Source of the DNA: Hybos culiciformis
Lineage: Eukaryota > Arthropoda > Insecta > Diptera > Hybotidae
DNA length: 64,000 nucleotides
Assembly: GCA_964007475.1 (NCBI GenBank)
Contig: OZ023275.1
Location: forward strand, 14,859,829-14,923,828
Direction of reading: 5' to 3'
Numbering within the stretch: position 1 is the stretch's first letter; every line of letters begins with the position of its first letter. Below the pieces are notes generated by a model. That model saw only the letters and a program-made list of their open reading frames with translations, was not told where the DNA came from and did not search any database. This document shows positions 40,141 to 54,104 of the stretch, one piece after another. The translations under genes were made by a program, and so were the position numbers.

Positions 40141-40321
40141 ATTGTATATGTAAACTAAATTTGTTATTAATTAAGAGTTCTGTATACACAAAAATACATT
40201 TACACGAGTCAATACTTATATCACGAGACCGAAGGTCAAGTGATATAAATTGACAAGTGTCAATGTATTTTTGTGTAAATACAGAACGAGTTGTATAACA
40301 AATTTTGTTTACATATCCAAT
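40141..40321. mobile_element. 181-bp near-perfect palindrome (MITE)
   Basis: ATTGTATATGTAAAC at the left pairs with GTTTACATATCCAAT at the right. The pairing continues through ACACAAAAATACATT/AATGTATTTTTGTGT to a centre at about 40231 flanked by TTATATCAC and GTGATATAA. The open frame 40139-40381 on the minus strand is a by-product of the palindrome. Confidence 0.7.
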
Positions 40322-40472
40322 ATACTGTTTTAATGCGCAGGGGAGAGGTAGTTGCAAAGAGAGAATATTTTTTCTTCTCATTTTTTCTCATTTTTTTTTT
40401 GTATTTGGCTGTATTGAAATATTGTGAGAGATATTATGTTTGTTTAGGTATTACGTAATATTCAATACGAAA

Positions 40473-40565
40473 CATCTAAATGATTTCATTATTTACGCTG
40501 ATGCATCTAAATTTTTTCATTATTTACGCAGATGCATCTAAATGATTGCATGTGTATTGACGCAT
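40473..40565. repeat. 31-bp tandem repeat, about 2.5 copies
   Basis: CATCTAAAT.. starts at 40473, 40504 and 40535, each followed by TTTCATTATTTACGC(T/A)GATG or a diverged version. Period 31. Confidence 0.75.
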
Positions 40566-43500
40566 ATAATACTCCATTTAGTGATCTAAATTCTATAGCA
40601 CTAAATACAACATAACGACCCCCAACGCATTAAAAATTATTAAGTTTCAATATATTTTTATGTTATTTTATGTATCGAGTTTGTGAATTTTTTAAAATTA
40701 TATTTAGATACATAATACACTATACAGTCCTACATACTTAGAATTATTATAACTCACATAATAAATTAACTAAATGAATTTAAACGAAAAATAATATTAA
40801 AATAAAAAAAAAAATCATTTTTATCTTAAATTGCGCATGAATTTATGAAGAAATTTTTTTTATACATTTTTATACTTTTATTTTAAATAAAAATATAAAG
40901 TTAAAGGAAAAAAAAAGATTTTTTTTCTTTTTTAACAGTTCATTAATTTTTGGAAAATTTATTCAAAAAAGTATAAATTGTACCTTAAGTATTGTTTTTA
41001 AATGAATTTTCTTTTTTTTAAACAAAAAACTCAAAACAATAATAATAATATTAATTTTTTACTCGAGTCACAAGAGTAATATAAAATGTATGTGTGTACC
41101 CACCACTTTTATTTCAATTTTCTCAAGCTTTGTAAGCTTTAATTTTATGACGGTATTTATATATGTATGTACGTATATATATAATTTATTTTGTGGAAAA
41201 CTGTATCCCTAAAGGACGAGTAATTTATTTATTTATGGTTTTTGTGTTTCAGACATTTAAAATGAAAAATAACAAAGTGTAGACAAAAAAAATACAAAAA
41301 AATATATAAGTTTAAGTTTTCAATGCTGTTAGTTTTGGTTTGGGCAAATTTTGAAGAATTATATATGAAACTTATATTAAATGTAGGGAATTTTAACCTT
41401 GTTATATTGTTGAGAATAATATTATATAGCTATGTGTATAATGTGAAGTTATACAATAAAATGCATAACATAATATTATAATTTAATTATTTTATTACAT
41501 ATATAGAATAAACTTTCTAGGAAAAAAAAAATACCAAAAAAACAAATTCACAATATTTATGTTTAATGGAATATTGTTTTTTCTCCTGATACTGTTTTTA
41601 TATATATTAAGCAAACAGAGGAAAATTAATCCAATTATAAGTTTTTCTTTTTTTTGTATTTTTTTAATATAAAAAATATTTCGTGTTAAATTTCGAAAAT
41701 AAATTTAATCTTGCCGCCGGCCGTACTTCTGTTTGGAATTTCTGAAAAATTATTAAATAAATTTTCTGAATAATAAACTTTTAAAAAGTAAAAAAAATAA
41801 ATTCAGATTTTTGTTATTTTTGTCTTTTATTCTGTATACAATATTTGAGTTCTTGGTTTCGTTTTAAATTCTTTTAAAAGCGTTAACTGACTTATTCTCG
41901 TGCGTCATGCATATAATTTAAGGCATTCTACTTTGTGTATCTTGTAGCGTATGTACCTAAACCTAATCTGGCCTTTTATCGCCCAATAGCGTCCCTCATA
42001 AATGATTTTTGTTTTCTGCAAATAAAGATTTCTCTTTCGTTTCGTGTATGAAGTTGAGCTACTTTAAACTTAGTTTTAATATTAGCTTAGAGGCAGAGTT
42101 TAAAAATTAAAGAAAAAAGGACAAAACAAGAAGATTACATTTTATAATCAAACACAACTATATAATGTTTTATTTTGAAACTAAAAATAATAAAAAAAAA
42201 TATGAACAAGCATAGTTCTTATATAACGATATTTAATTTATTTTATGATCGTAAATATTAAACGAAAAAAGGTTTAAATAATATTACTATTATATTTATA
42301 TTGTATTTATAACATTATAGATATATGTATATACATTATAGAATATATATTATATATATAATAGCTCATGTGTTTTGAATACAATATTTTATATTAAAAT
42401 TATACAAAAGAAAAGAAAATAATATTAAATATTATTACTACTTATCTTCTTAAAGTATTTCCTTTTTATAGCAGCAAAAACATAATAAATAATTAAAAAT
42501 TTATGATTTAATAACAAACAGAATCATTGTTCTTTTTAAAAATAATATTTAAATTTTGAATTTTTTAAAGTATAATACATATTTGATGATCAAAAAAAAT
42601 TATTACATAAATAGGTAATACATTAAAGTTTACTCAATATACTTCATACTTATTCGTAAAAGTAAGTTGAAAAGAAAAATTAATTTGAAAAAACAAAAAA
42701 AACATTTAAATAAATAAGAAAATTATGTTTATGTAATTAATTATATTCAGCGACAAATTATACCGTAGGCAAGTTAGGAAATTGCCCAGAGCAGGAACAA
42801 CAGGGATTCTAATTTAAAGATCTTCAGGGTGGAATAAGGTGAATTTGATGTGGATTAAGTGAAAATGGCTTCATTTTGTCAAAATTGAAAATTAACTATC
42901 GAAATTCAAGTAAAAACTGATAACAACTGACAAAATGGAGCCAAATGCACCTTAAATTTATTTAATTCAATTATATTTCGTAAAGAGTACGGAGGCATTT
43001 AACTTATGTCGCGCAGGTTATTGTATCTTTACCTTTAGCTTAGAATATATATTTAATTTTTTTTTTTTTAGGTTACATATTTAATATAATATTCTAAATA
43101 ATAATTAAGTTTTACCTTCACTTATATTTGACTTTTATTTAACAATAATGTTAAACTAGAGAAATTACAATTTAGTTTAAAAAATGTAAGCAAGATATCA
43201 GCTTTAAAACATTTTAAATTAATTAAATATTATTACATAAATTTCTATGTAAATAAAGCCCGATCTCAATGACAAATGAGATTTTCTTAAAATAGGAAAT
43301 ATTAGGAACAAGTCGCTTCCTCTTTTGGTTAATATTATTGCCAACATTTTATTCTTAAAAAATTATTTTTATTTCAATTGTGCAAATTTCATAAAATTTT
43401 AAGAAAATTTTCAAACCATGTAATTAATTACTTGTAATGTAAAACTCTATTCACTTGCATCATGTTCAAGCATGTATATTGCACAATGTAGATACATAAT

Positions 43501-45090
43501 ACATATTTAATAATAAAAAAAATTAATTTATTAACTTTACTAATTTTGTAAATTTTTTTTAAACTTTCCATATCGTTTAAGACTTAATAGTTAAATATAA
43601 ATACCTATACACACTACTGTTTATACAAATATAGAATAACGAATCATTGTATGTAATTATAATTATAAACATTTAAATTTATGATTTTGACACTTGACTT
43701 AAAATTCATTTCTATGTGCAAAAATAAAAGAATATTAATTTTCTTACATATGTATATTTATGTAATATGGAATTACATGACAGTACATATGCATTATGCA
43801 TATATACATAAATGTATATATTGATAACTTAATAAATATATACATAAGCTTTAGGTGAATAATAAAAAGAAATAATATATGTATATATTATAATTTTGTA
43901 TGTTTATAAAGAAAAAGGACATGAAGCACAAAAAGAAAATTATTATGGAAAACAGGAATATATAAAAAAAAAAAAACATTTTTTCAAAGATTTAAGAGTA
44001 TAATACCGTAAATTCATATAATTTTTTTTTTTATTAGAAATGACAATTTTATGTTTATAATTTTGTGTTTTTCTTTCTGGGATACTGATTTTTTTTTTTT
44101 TTTTTTTGTCAGATTTTCAGTTGTTATTCAATAAGGATATTTTTTATGTTTTTATTACTTCTTTCTTTATTATTCTTTTTGACAAGCATAACAAATAAAT
44201 TTTAGTTTCCTATGAGTGGAAATCTTTGTTTCAAAATAATTTTTAAACACTTGAAACGAAATTATAATTTTTATACTATTTTTTATTTTTGGGAATTTCA
44301 TCTCTTCAAATTACTAACATAATTATGATAAATATTTTTAATATAAATATGAAAAAAAAAAATAAAACACTTACTTTATGTTTATCTTTTTTTAAATTAA
44401 AAAAAAAAAATTAAATAAAAATTTATCCTTTTATAATAAAAAAAAAAAATTATTAAATAAATTCAATCTGTATGTGCTGAAAAAAAAAAAACTCGGTAGA
44501 AAATCATCTATAGAACGTAGCAGAAACATGACAACTATAAAACTGCGTTATTTTCTTGCAATATGTGCTCAAAATTTTGTAAAAAAATGTATTACAAATG
44601 AATTGTACTAAAAGTTATTTTTTTTTTGTTTTTTTCTAGCCAAAAATAAATTATAAAAAATATTTCTTTTATACAAAATGAATTTCGGGCAATTTTGACG
44701 TCGAATATTGCTCTAGAGTCCGTTTATTATTTTAATTTTTAGATTTTTAGTTTTGGAACGACACGATTTCACAGCTGCTGTTATTTTACAAATGAAAATT
44801 TTTTGACGTAAAAATAGTTCCGAAATAATATTCTATTTTTTACAAATCTACAAAGTAACATAACAATCTCAATTTGTAGGTGAACTTTTAAGTGAGCCTC
44901 ATTTGTTAGAAAACAAAAAATCGAAAATGGATACGCACAAAAAATAAAATTAATAATTAACAATTGAAATTAATGATTCATCAATTTTATTTCCAGAAAA
45001 TTACTACGAAGTTGTTCAAATTGACTTTGGAAATGATACAGATTTAATGTCAAGACCATATCAATTTCTAAAAACAAAGAATTTTCTTTG
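40566..45090. other. AT-rich stretch, nothing bounded
   Basis: A weak inverted pair (ATAAGGTGAATTTG near 42836 and CAAATGCACCTTA near 42943, with TTCATTTTGTCA inside) may be a decayed MITE. Otherwise there are poly-A/T tracts and no gene. Confidence 0.45.
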
Positions 45091-45522
45091 GCAAAAAAGG
45101 AATATTTCTCACTGAAATATTCCTTTTTACTTTTTAATATATCTGTTCATATGATTATTATAGCAATATTTATCATAAAAATTTCAGAAATTCATTTGCA
45201 TAAAAAAATTTTACAATTTTTTGTTATTTATTTTCGGCAGGAAAAACAATAAAAATTATAATTTTCGAGTAGCAAATTTTGCTGCAATTTGTTTGCTATT
45301 TATTTTTGGACGTGGATATTCAGTACTTACTATACATAAGAAAATACTGCAGTTTTAGTTATAACTTTTTAGCTGGTTTTCTTACAGCTGATTTTCCAAT
45401 ACGTTTTTTTTTCAGTGCACCTTTGAGATAGTCTCAGTTTCGGAACGAACTGAGAATCATATGAACAGATAGAGATTTAAAAGTGAAAGTACGAGGTATT
45501 TTTTTTTTTGCTACGACAAAAT
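45091..45522. mobile_element. MITE-like element with inverted ends of about 60 bp
   Basis: The left end GCAAAAAAGGAATATT...TACTTTTTAATATATCTG, then TTCATATGAT, is matched in reverse at the right end (ATCATATGAACAGATAGAG ... TTTTTTTTTGC). The left end also holds a perfect 14-bp hairpin (AAAAAGGAATATTT/AAATATTCCTTTTT, 45094-45128). No coding frame lies inside. Confidence 0.55.
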
Positions 45523-48500
45523 GTAAAATCTTACTCAAGTCATCCACAAGTTCGATTTGACCTAATACAAATAGAAAAGGATATACAGAAATTGAAGCTG
45601 CGGTAGATGTATATTTCTTTTATTTCTAAAATTAATAATTTTTTCCTTTTGACTTAACACAATACGTACACATATATTCAGTGAACTTGGCACAAAATAT
45701 TTTTTAAGCGAAAACTAACCAAAAAAATAAAAATAAAATTTGTGCAATTTGTTTTCTTCAATAAACAACATAAAATCATAATTCTATCGAAAATTCATAA
45801 ATTAATAGTTATACATATTCTTTTGTTTTTTAAGTTGTAAGTATGTAGTCGAAAAATTAGGATAATAAAAAAAAAAGTTTTTCGAAAGCTTCATGATCCC
45901 CATATTCACCGCTATGCCATGGAATCTTACTCATTGATTTGAACATTTATATTCTTCTTGTACATATTTATCTGATAATATTTATAAAATATACATACGG
46001 TTATAATGTATAATACAATTTTTTTTTTTTTTATTTATTTGTAGTGGTATGTATATATAATTTTAACATAGTGGTTAAAAAAAAATTTAAGGATATTTAA
46101 CGATTTTATTTTATTTTTTTTTCTCAAATAATAATATTTCTTTCCTTAGAATTTTATATATACCCTTAAGGTTTTTTCGAACTTTTTTGTATTATGTTCT
46201 GTACACAGAGCTCTAAACATTTGTTCATCTTTTTTGGGTTAAATTGGGTTCATCCAGATTATTTTTAACATTTTTTCCCTTTTTTTTTTTTCTTTTTTTC
46301 TGTTTTTGGTGCTTCTGTTAAGAAAATATTTTTGCTTTAATAAGAAAATAAAATATTTTTTTTTTTGACATTGAAAATATCTTTTAAAAGTTTTCTTGTA
46401 TAAAAAATTCATTCATTTTTTATTTCTTCTTTTTTTTTTGTTGTCTTTTATTTAGTTTAGATTATTCTGCTTAATAAAAAGATGTTACTTTTCATGATAA
46501 TAAGATTGTTTTATAAATATCTTTACGATTTGTGTGCGATTATAAAGTTTAATTCAAACAAGTGAAATTTTCTTCTTTTATATTGTTGTCGCACTCATCA
46601 TAGTTACATATATTAGATTAATTTGTCCAGGACAATATACTATTCGAAAGTTCGTATGTAGAAAAAAAATATATATACGATGTTTTTTCAATGAATAAAG
46701 TTGTCAAAAACATCTATGATAAGTTGGTAGAAAAAAATCTTGATTTATTTATGTAAGCTTGTAATCGATCTTAAGCTCTTAATGGGATTATACGCTTTAT
46801 TCGATTTTGATGAACCAATATGTATATTTATTGTTGTCAAATTGAAAAGTAAAATATTGAAGATAAAAAAGAGCTTATTTTAAAATCATAAGAAAGATGC
46901 AAAAAAAATTAACATATACCTTGATTTAATAAAAAATTATGACAATCACTTTAACAGATTTATGTGCAGATAGAGTCTATCACTACTCTCTACACAGCAG
47001 TTTGAGCGCCTAAATGTGTCATAATTCGTAATGTTATTGTTTTAATTCACTTAATAAGAGTTCCTGAATACAGAATTGTCCAAATACGTTAAAAAAAATA
47101 ATTGTCTAAATTTATGGATGATCAGATATATATATATGTATATATACAGTGAAACGCAATCAAAGAATTAAAAACAAATTTAGTTATAATGTTATTAATG
47201 AAACACTATTAATTCATTATTGAATGTTACTCAAGTAAGACTCTTCTTATCATATCGCTATTGATACCAATGTATCGATATTTAAGTTATAATTGAATTT
47301 TTTTCATCTTCTTTGATTCGGAATCGGATTCAAAAGACTAATTTGTTTAAATTTAATTTTCTTTTTGTTGATATTATTTTAGACATAAACAAAATTCTAG
47401 AATAAATAAGTTCTTTTAATTCGATTCTGTATTAAGTATAATAATTACATCATTTATATGTGAGAATCTTATATTTACCATAATCTTTGACTATTTAAAA
47501 ATTTAACGATATTTTTAATTTTAAGATTTAACGTCGTTAGAAATTAGATGAATTTAAATATTGTGTGAACTTTATCGTTTTTTTTTCCAATAAAGGTTAT
47601 TAATAATATGACAAGTAAATCTTATTACTAACTATTGAAGTCAAAAACGAATTAAATGTTCAATTCATTATGGTTTTACTATAAAATAATAAATAAATAG
47701 GACTATATCTTTGCAAAAATTTGTAACTATATGGTTATGTTGTGAATTTCTTATGTTAATCTAATTTTTCGTCTTAATTAACTATATATATACTATACCT
47801 AAGTATTTCTTATTCTTGATTCTAACAGAAATGTAACTTACGTCAAATTACAATTTGAGTTGTCTTTTTTTATTTTATTTTCTTGCGAATTTTTAACTGA
47901 AAGAAAATAAAGTATTTGATTTTTATCAGTAGACTCTTTTTTTTTTTTTATTTCCTAAAATTGTTTAAATTTTATTATATTGGGTTAATTTTTTGTGTCT
48001 TTTTTTTATATACAGATGTGCCTCTCATCTTAAAAAATTAGAAAGTTTTAGATAAAATTAAATGTTTTTCAGAAAGAAATGTAAAAAAAAAAAAAATTAA
48101 TAGAAAAAAAAATCATTTAACAAGACAAAAAAAAAGTACTGCGAAATTAATAAAATTTTAATCTTTTTACTTTTGGGATTTAAAAAAGCTAAATACAAAA
48201 CAATAAATATACATAAAAGTTAAATCGCTTTTGTCGCAATAAAGTTTTGTTTATTTGTTTTTTTTATGACAAGAATTTAATGAACTGTTCAAGAATTACG
48301 TAATACCCATTGGGGACATTGACTATAGTCCATTAAAGGCATATGGATTATGAATCGATGAAATATTTGGAAGTTTAAGATTTTTATAATTTTTTTTTTT
48401 TTAAGTTATAAAGTTCATGTACAATTTTTTTTATTAAATGTGTTTTGAATCTCTTGGAACGAAACATAATTTCTTAATTGGTTTACCAACTAGTATTCAA

Positions 48501-51500
48501 AAAAAGTAAAAAGAAATTTGATCAACTAACTTGAACAGGTTTGCGAATGATGTACAAAATCAATTTCGCTTCTCTGTAAAAGTCATTTTATATAATTATT
48601 TGTTCGTTAATATTAATAATATACAATATATATAAAAAAAATGAAATATATTACAATTATATATAATTATTATAATTATATTATCGATATTATATATATA
48701 GAATTGTTATTAAAAATAATAAATAAAGGTACATACCTAAATGTTATTTTTATTGTAAGTTTTTTGTTGTTGATGGGCTCAGCAGCTGACAAAGTTAATT
48801 GAATTTTTATCAAAGAGAATCCATAAATCCATATTTATTAACTGCACATGTACAACAACAATTACATTTAACATCGTATATAATTGTTTTATATATAAAT
48901 TGTTTGTAGATATAAATATAAATTAAAAGTCCATTAAATATAAAATGAAATATTCATTGATTACTAGTTACACGATGATAATATAGATTAAAAGACAGAT
49001 AATAGCAATAGTTCTAAATATTTTTCAAATCATTGTTAATGGTATGTGCATTTGAATTAAGTCAGCGTTTTAAATTGAAAACCCATTAAGAGACATCAAT
49101 TTAAAAATATTTTTACGTTTTCTACTTTTGTGCAGTTTTTTTTTTTCTTGCCAATTTGAGCCAAAAAAGACTCAAAATTTAAAAAAATCCGTCTCACTCA
49201 CTCTGGAGCCATAGGTCTATATTCGCTAACATACTTCAGTTGTGAGTTCATGGATTTATTTTTTTTGTTGTCATTATATTCATATGTAGGTAAATCCATA
49301 AGAATTTTCTCAATAATGTCATACTTAAAATTAGCGTAAAGAGTAAATATCTTCATCCAATTCATGACGCAACTAAAAGAAACAATTCTACTAATAAATT
49401 AATTATCGACACCGATATCATCACATGATATCTGAAAACACCAAAATGTCAAATATACTTATGTATTTTTTTTTTGCTATATTATATATCTAAGAAAAAT
49501 TTCATAATGTGTAATCAAAAAAATTTGTAATTATTTCTATATGATGAATGTGTAAACACCATCGTTAAGGTTTTTGTTTCTGATTACTTTGTGAACAAGA
49601 GAAACATATTTATAATTGTTCTACCTTCTGGTTATTAATATTATCTCCAACCATATAATATTCTTATCCATAAAATATTATATTTCTAATCAACATATAA
49701 TACTTAAAGAAAAATTTATGTTAACATTAACACAATGTCTTTGCTTTAATAAAAGACAATAATTTTTTTTAACACAAAAAGTCTTAAATCCGATCCAAGA
49801 AAAAGAAAACATATTTGTTGAAAATCATAAAATCATGTTATAAAAAAAGTTGTAAGCAAATTCTATCTGTAAAATTACTTACATACAAGAAAAAATAACA
49901 ATATAAAAAAAAAGTTAATGTTTTTACATTGATTAATGATTCAACCAACAACTTACATGACATTTTCTTTCTTCACCACAAAAAGTTAAAGAAAACACAA
50001 AATAAAAACATTGCACGGAAAAATTTTCAACTTACCTTAAAACATAAACATTGTATAATATTTGATTCAAAAGTGACAAGGAAGGACCTATTTTATTCCT
50101 CTTTTAAAAATGAACTTTTCACTTTAAAGATAAAATTAAAAATAAAACACTGTGTCTTAAGCAAAAAAAAAAGAATTTTAGTAATACTTTATTGAAATTA
50201 CTTTTTTTATTTTAATTTTTAAAATATTTATAAAAAAAGTACTTTTAAAATTATTAAAATGATTAAATACGTACCATTATTTTTATGGATATTACACCAG
50301 GTGTACTACATTTATAAGTCAGAACTTAAAAGGATAACGATAAACATATATCAAATACTAAATAGAAATTATTGTTGTCAAATCTTTAAGGATATAGTTT
50401 TTATTTTAAAATAAATTAAATTATCAGCTTCAGATAATTTAATTCAGAACTTCAATTATGAACATCAATATAATAATATATAATATTTTATTTTAACTAA
50501 TACAATAATATAGGTATACTAAAATGTCCTTTACAACCATCAGATTTTCTTTAATAGCGAAAGCATTTGAAATTGAAATAATTTCAGGGAGGCGTTAATC
50601 TTAGAAACATATAACCTCATTCTTAATAACATTTTCCAAGACATTCTCTACATACACATAATATACTGTGCAGAAATATTTAATTTATTTTTATTGTTGA
50701 AAATTGGTCGTCAATAGATAATATCACAATAAAAAGGCTTTAATGTAGATAATATTTTTAATGTATAAGGGCAAAAGATTTATGTTAGGTAAGATGCTCA
50801 TAAAAAAATTCTTTTTTTTTTTCAGATACATTTTTTTTTCATAAACGTATATATTATTTTCCTCTGAATTATTCTATTTTGTTGTAGAGTTTGGAGCAAA
50901 AATATCTTCTTAGTTAACATAATCAGATCTTTTGTTCATTGTATTTGTTTTTATAATTAATGAAAATTTTTCATTGTTTTTGTTTTTTATTAGTTATCGA
51001 ATCATTTGTTACATAAAAGATTCAATGAAAATTAATTAAACTTTAATCCTTTGAATAAAAAACAAAATACCAACGTACTATCTTATTGTCGTTGTGCAAA
51101 TAATGATTTATCAATATAAAAACAGAAAATTATAACAGACAGAAATTTGACCAGATTTGAGGAAACGTAAGAGATTTCAGTTTTTGAAATGAATAAAATA
51201 ATAATAAAATCTATCTATGACAATTTTGTGTGTACCAATGAATTTATCGATTTTTAAAATTGATATCCGTCATACCAGAGTTTTTTATTTAAAAATTATT
51301 GGAATGAAGTTTTTAAATGTGAGCGCTTATCAAATTTCTGATCTATATGCACCTTTTACCATTTCTGAAATATCAAAATAAATATAAATGTGACATGGTC
51401 TTAATAAAAATCTTATATTTTAGTAAATTAGGACATTATTTCTCACCCACTTATTTTAGGATAATATTCTATTTTAAAACAATATTCTTGGATACTAAAA

Positions 51501-53581
51501 AGCTATCACTTTTTCGTTCGATTTTGCTCAATGGCGTATTGATGATATAATATAATTCTAAGAATTGCAATTATAATATAATATATATTACTATATATTT
51601 TAAATTTAAACTTAGATAGAATTTTATCTGAAATTTGAGAATCTTTAAAGTTCAGTTAAATTATTGAGTACTATAAATAAGTATTTATAAATTATTGACA
51701 TTTCTACTTCATCTGAGTTGATTGAACAAATTGCTTGACATTATGTTATTATGTAAATATATAAATTTTTCCCTTTCCAATTAAGTAATAGATATAATTA
51801 AAAATATATTCTTGTTAATAACTAAATGTTATACTCACAAATATCCCAAATATACATATAACTTAGAAAATCAACATTAAATAATAAAATTATTTTTTTT
51901 GTACAAATGATTTTATCACAAATTGAATTGTGAAATTTCTCTCTCTTAAGCGCTTGATAATAAAATCAATTAGTTTCTTTCATTAACCAAATAATTTAAT
52001 GAGTTGTTTATACATGTACACTAATTATTATGTTTTTCCTTAATGTTATAATTGCCATTATGTATTTTTGCCATAATGATAAAAGTATTGTTATGAAAAA
52101 TTTCAGGAAAAATTTTCGTAGTTTGAAAGTAAAAACGAAAAGTGGCTGATTTCAAATTCCAATCTTTACTACATACGAATTATTTTCATGAAAACCTTAA
52201 AAATAATTCCAATTAAAAATAAAACAATTTTTATGTAACAAAATATGTTTAATTCAAGATGAAATCGAATTATTATCTCACTTCCAGATAATAATTTTTT
52301 TTTTTGGTAATGATCGAATATTGTGCAAACAAATTGATTTGCATGAAATAAAAACACCTAAAGAGGAAAAATTATAATTAAAATCATTATGAGAAAATAT
52401 TTTATTGCAAAGTGATTATTTTTCCACATAGGTGTATGTGTATAGTATTTACATACAAGTATTGTAATATATATGCAACCATACATCTGTTTATTTACAT
52501 TATATAAACAAAAACTAAATTTTACTTCATAAATAAGTACATTCAAATTCGTCAACTACAATTTAAGTTATCTGAAACGAGTATTATTCTTTGTTAACAT
52601 TTTGTATAAACTTTTAATTCAGTAATAATGGCTATATACTGAGCTTGAGCTCTTATTATAATCATCATAATTATAATTTAATAAAGAAAATAACTTTTTT
52701 TTCATTAACCAAATAACTAAATTTTTATATTTTTTTGAAGGAAAATTCGGACCTTTTTGAAAGATCTCTTATCGAAGCAAGTTAAATTTAAATTTCCTCC
52801 ATAATATATAATAAGAATTTTACCTCTGGGAAAATATAATAAAGTGTAGGTAGCAAACGTGAGTTTTTTTTTTTTAAATTAGTACTCATACCTTATTAAA
52901 AGGACTTTTTTTGCAATTCATCCTGTTGTTAATTGTAAGAGAACAAAAAAGAAGAAAATAATGAAAATTTTCCTCATATAATTTTTAATTTTAATTTTTT
53001 TTTATAAATTTCACCTTTTATATTAAACATAATAATTATTATTATCTTTTAATATTATTTTACTCTGAAGGAAAATTTCACAAGGCATAACTTTTAATTT
53101 TAATAAAATAACGCAGGTAATTATTATAAATATGTTATTTTTAAAAATAGTGATTTATTATATTAAATTAGTGAAAATTATCATGTAAGCCATATTTTTT
53201 TAGGCATGAGAAAGAAAAATAAATTTTCCAGCTGAATATATAAAATTGATATTATCAGGAGGTGTTTTGTGTGAGGGACTGAAAATAAATAAACATTATG
53301 GAAATTGTGATTCCAATAAATGTAAAATGGTACAATAATAATTATATTTAAGTGAAAGAACATGCTTTGATTGAAAATGTATAGAAATTAATTAACACGT
53401 ATATAAATGGTGATAAAACATTGTATAAGTGTTATTACGATCGAGAACAGTGTGAATTTGTGAATTCATGATGAAAAAAAATTCATTAATATCAAATTTG
53501 AAAAGTTAATATTGTAGTCAAAAAACAAAAATTTATTAATTTTAAATATTTCAATATAATACTATTATATCGTTCTCTATA
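45523..53581. other. Long AT-rich stretch without a recognisable gene
   Basis: Eight kilobases of A/T-rich sequence with poly-T, TATATA runs and chance frames (longest 49929-50195, Lys/Asn-rich, no domain). No gene or bounded repeat is supported. Confidence 0.5.
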
Positions 53582-53986
53582 GTTCAGTGGCCACAAGACA
53601 TAATCGCCTAACTCGATTTTACTACTTTTCAGGAGAGCAGTTTAAAGTTTCAAATCTTTAAAGCTTCAAATTGGCTAAAGTTAAGTTAGGAAAAAATCTA
53701 AGTATTAAAAAAAAAAAAAGAATGATTGGAATAAAGACTTATTATGTTAAGATAAGAAATTTTTTTTGATTTCTGAAAAATAATCAGAGTTAAGCTGTTA
53801 TTCCAAAATCATAAGAGATTAAAAACGACTTAGGTTATTATGTTTTTGGCTGTAAAAAGTTTAATTATAAAGCTAGGAACGTAAAAATTTGTGAGTATAC
53901 GTAGAACCGTATGACCAACAGTTTGGAATAATAAAATCATAACCGCCTAACTCGACTTAAGCGATTATGTCTTGTGGCCACAGAGT
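53582..53986. mobile_element. Tc1-like MITE with 26-bp TIRs and TA flanks
   Basis: TA (53580-53581) is followed by GTTCAGTGGCCACAAG then ACATAATCGC. The right end (53961-53986) is the reverse complement at 23 of 26 positions, followed by TA (53987-53988). CAGTGGCCAC starts are typical of Tc1-like elements. The CGCCTAACTCGA motif occurs in direct orientation near both ends, and CGACTTAGG...ATTATGTTTTTGGC inside echoes the right terminus. There is no coding frame. Confidence 0.75.
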
Positions 53987-54104
53987 TAATGTGTAGTGTA
54001 TACAGAAATTGTGACATGATGTCTATGTTATATACATATTATTTATTCTATATAACTATGTAAATGTAAACAGTATATTTAGGTATATATATATATATAG
54101 TTGT

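Noticed and set aside
42836..42956. A MITE with AAGGTG(A/C)ATTTG ends
   Set aside because: The arms are short, with unequal spacing and several mismatches; not strong enough to list as an element.
45094..45128. A microRNA precursor
   Set aside because: The perfect stem is only 14 bp with a 7-nt loop, too short for a typical pre-miRNA, and it sits in a MITE-like end.
49929..50195. An 88-residue protein
   Set aside because: Lys/Asn/Phe-rich low-complexity translation in very AT-rich DNA, with no domain and no splice context.
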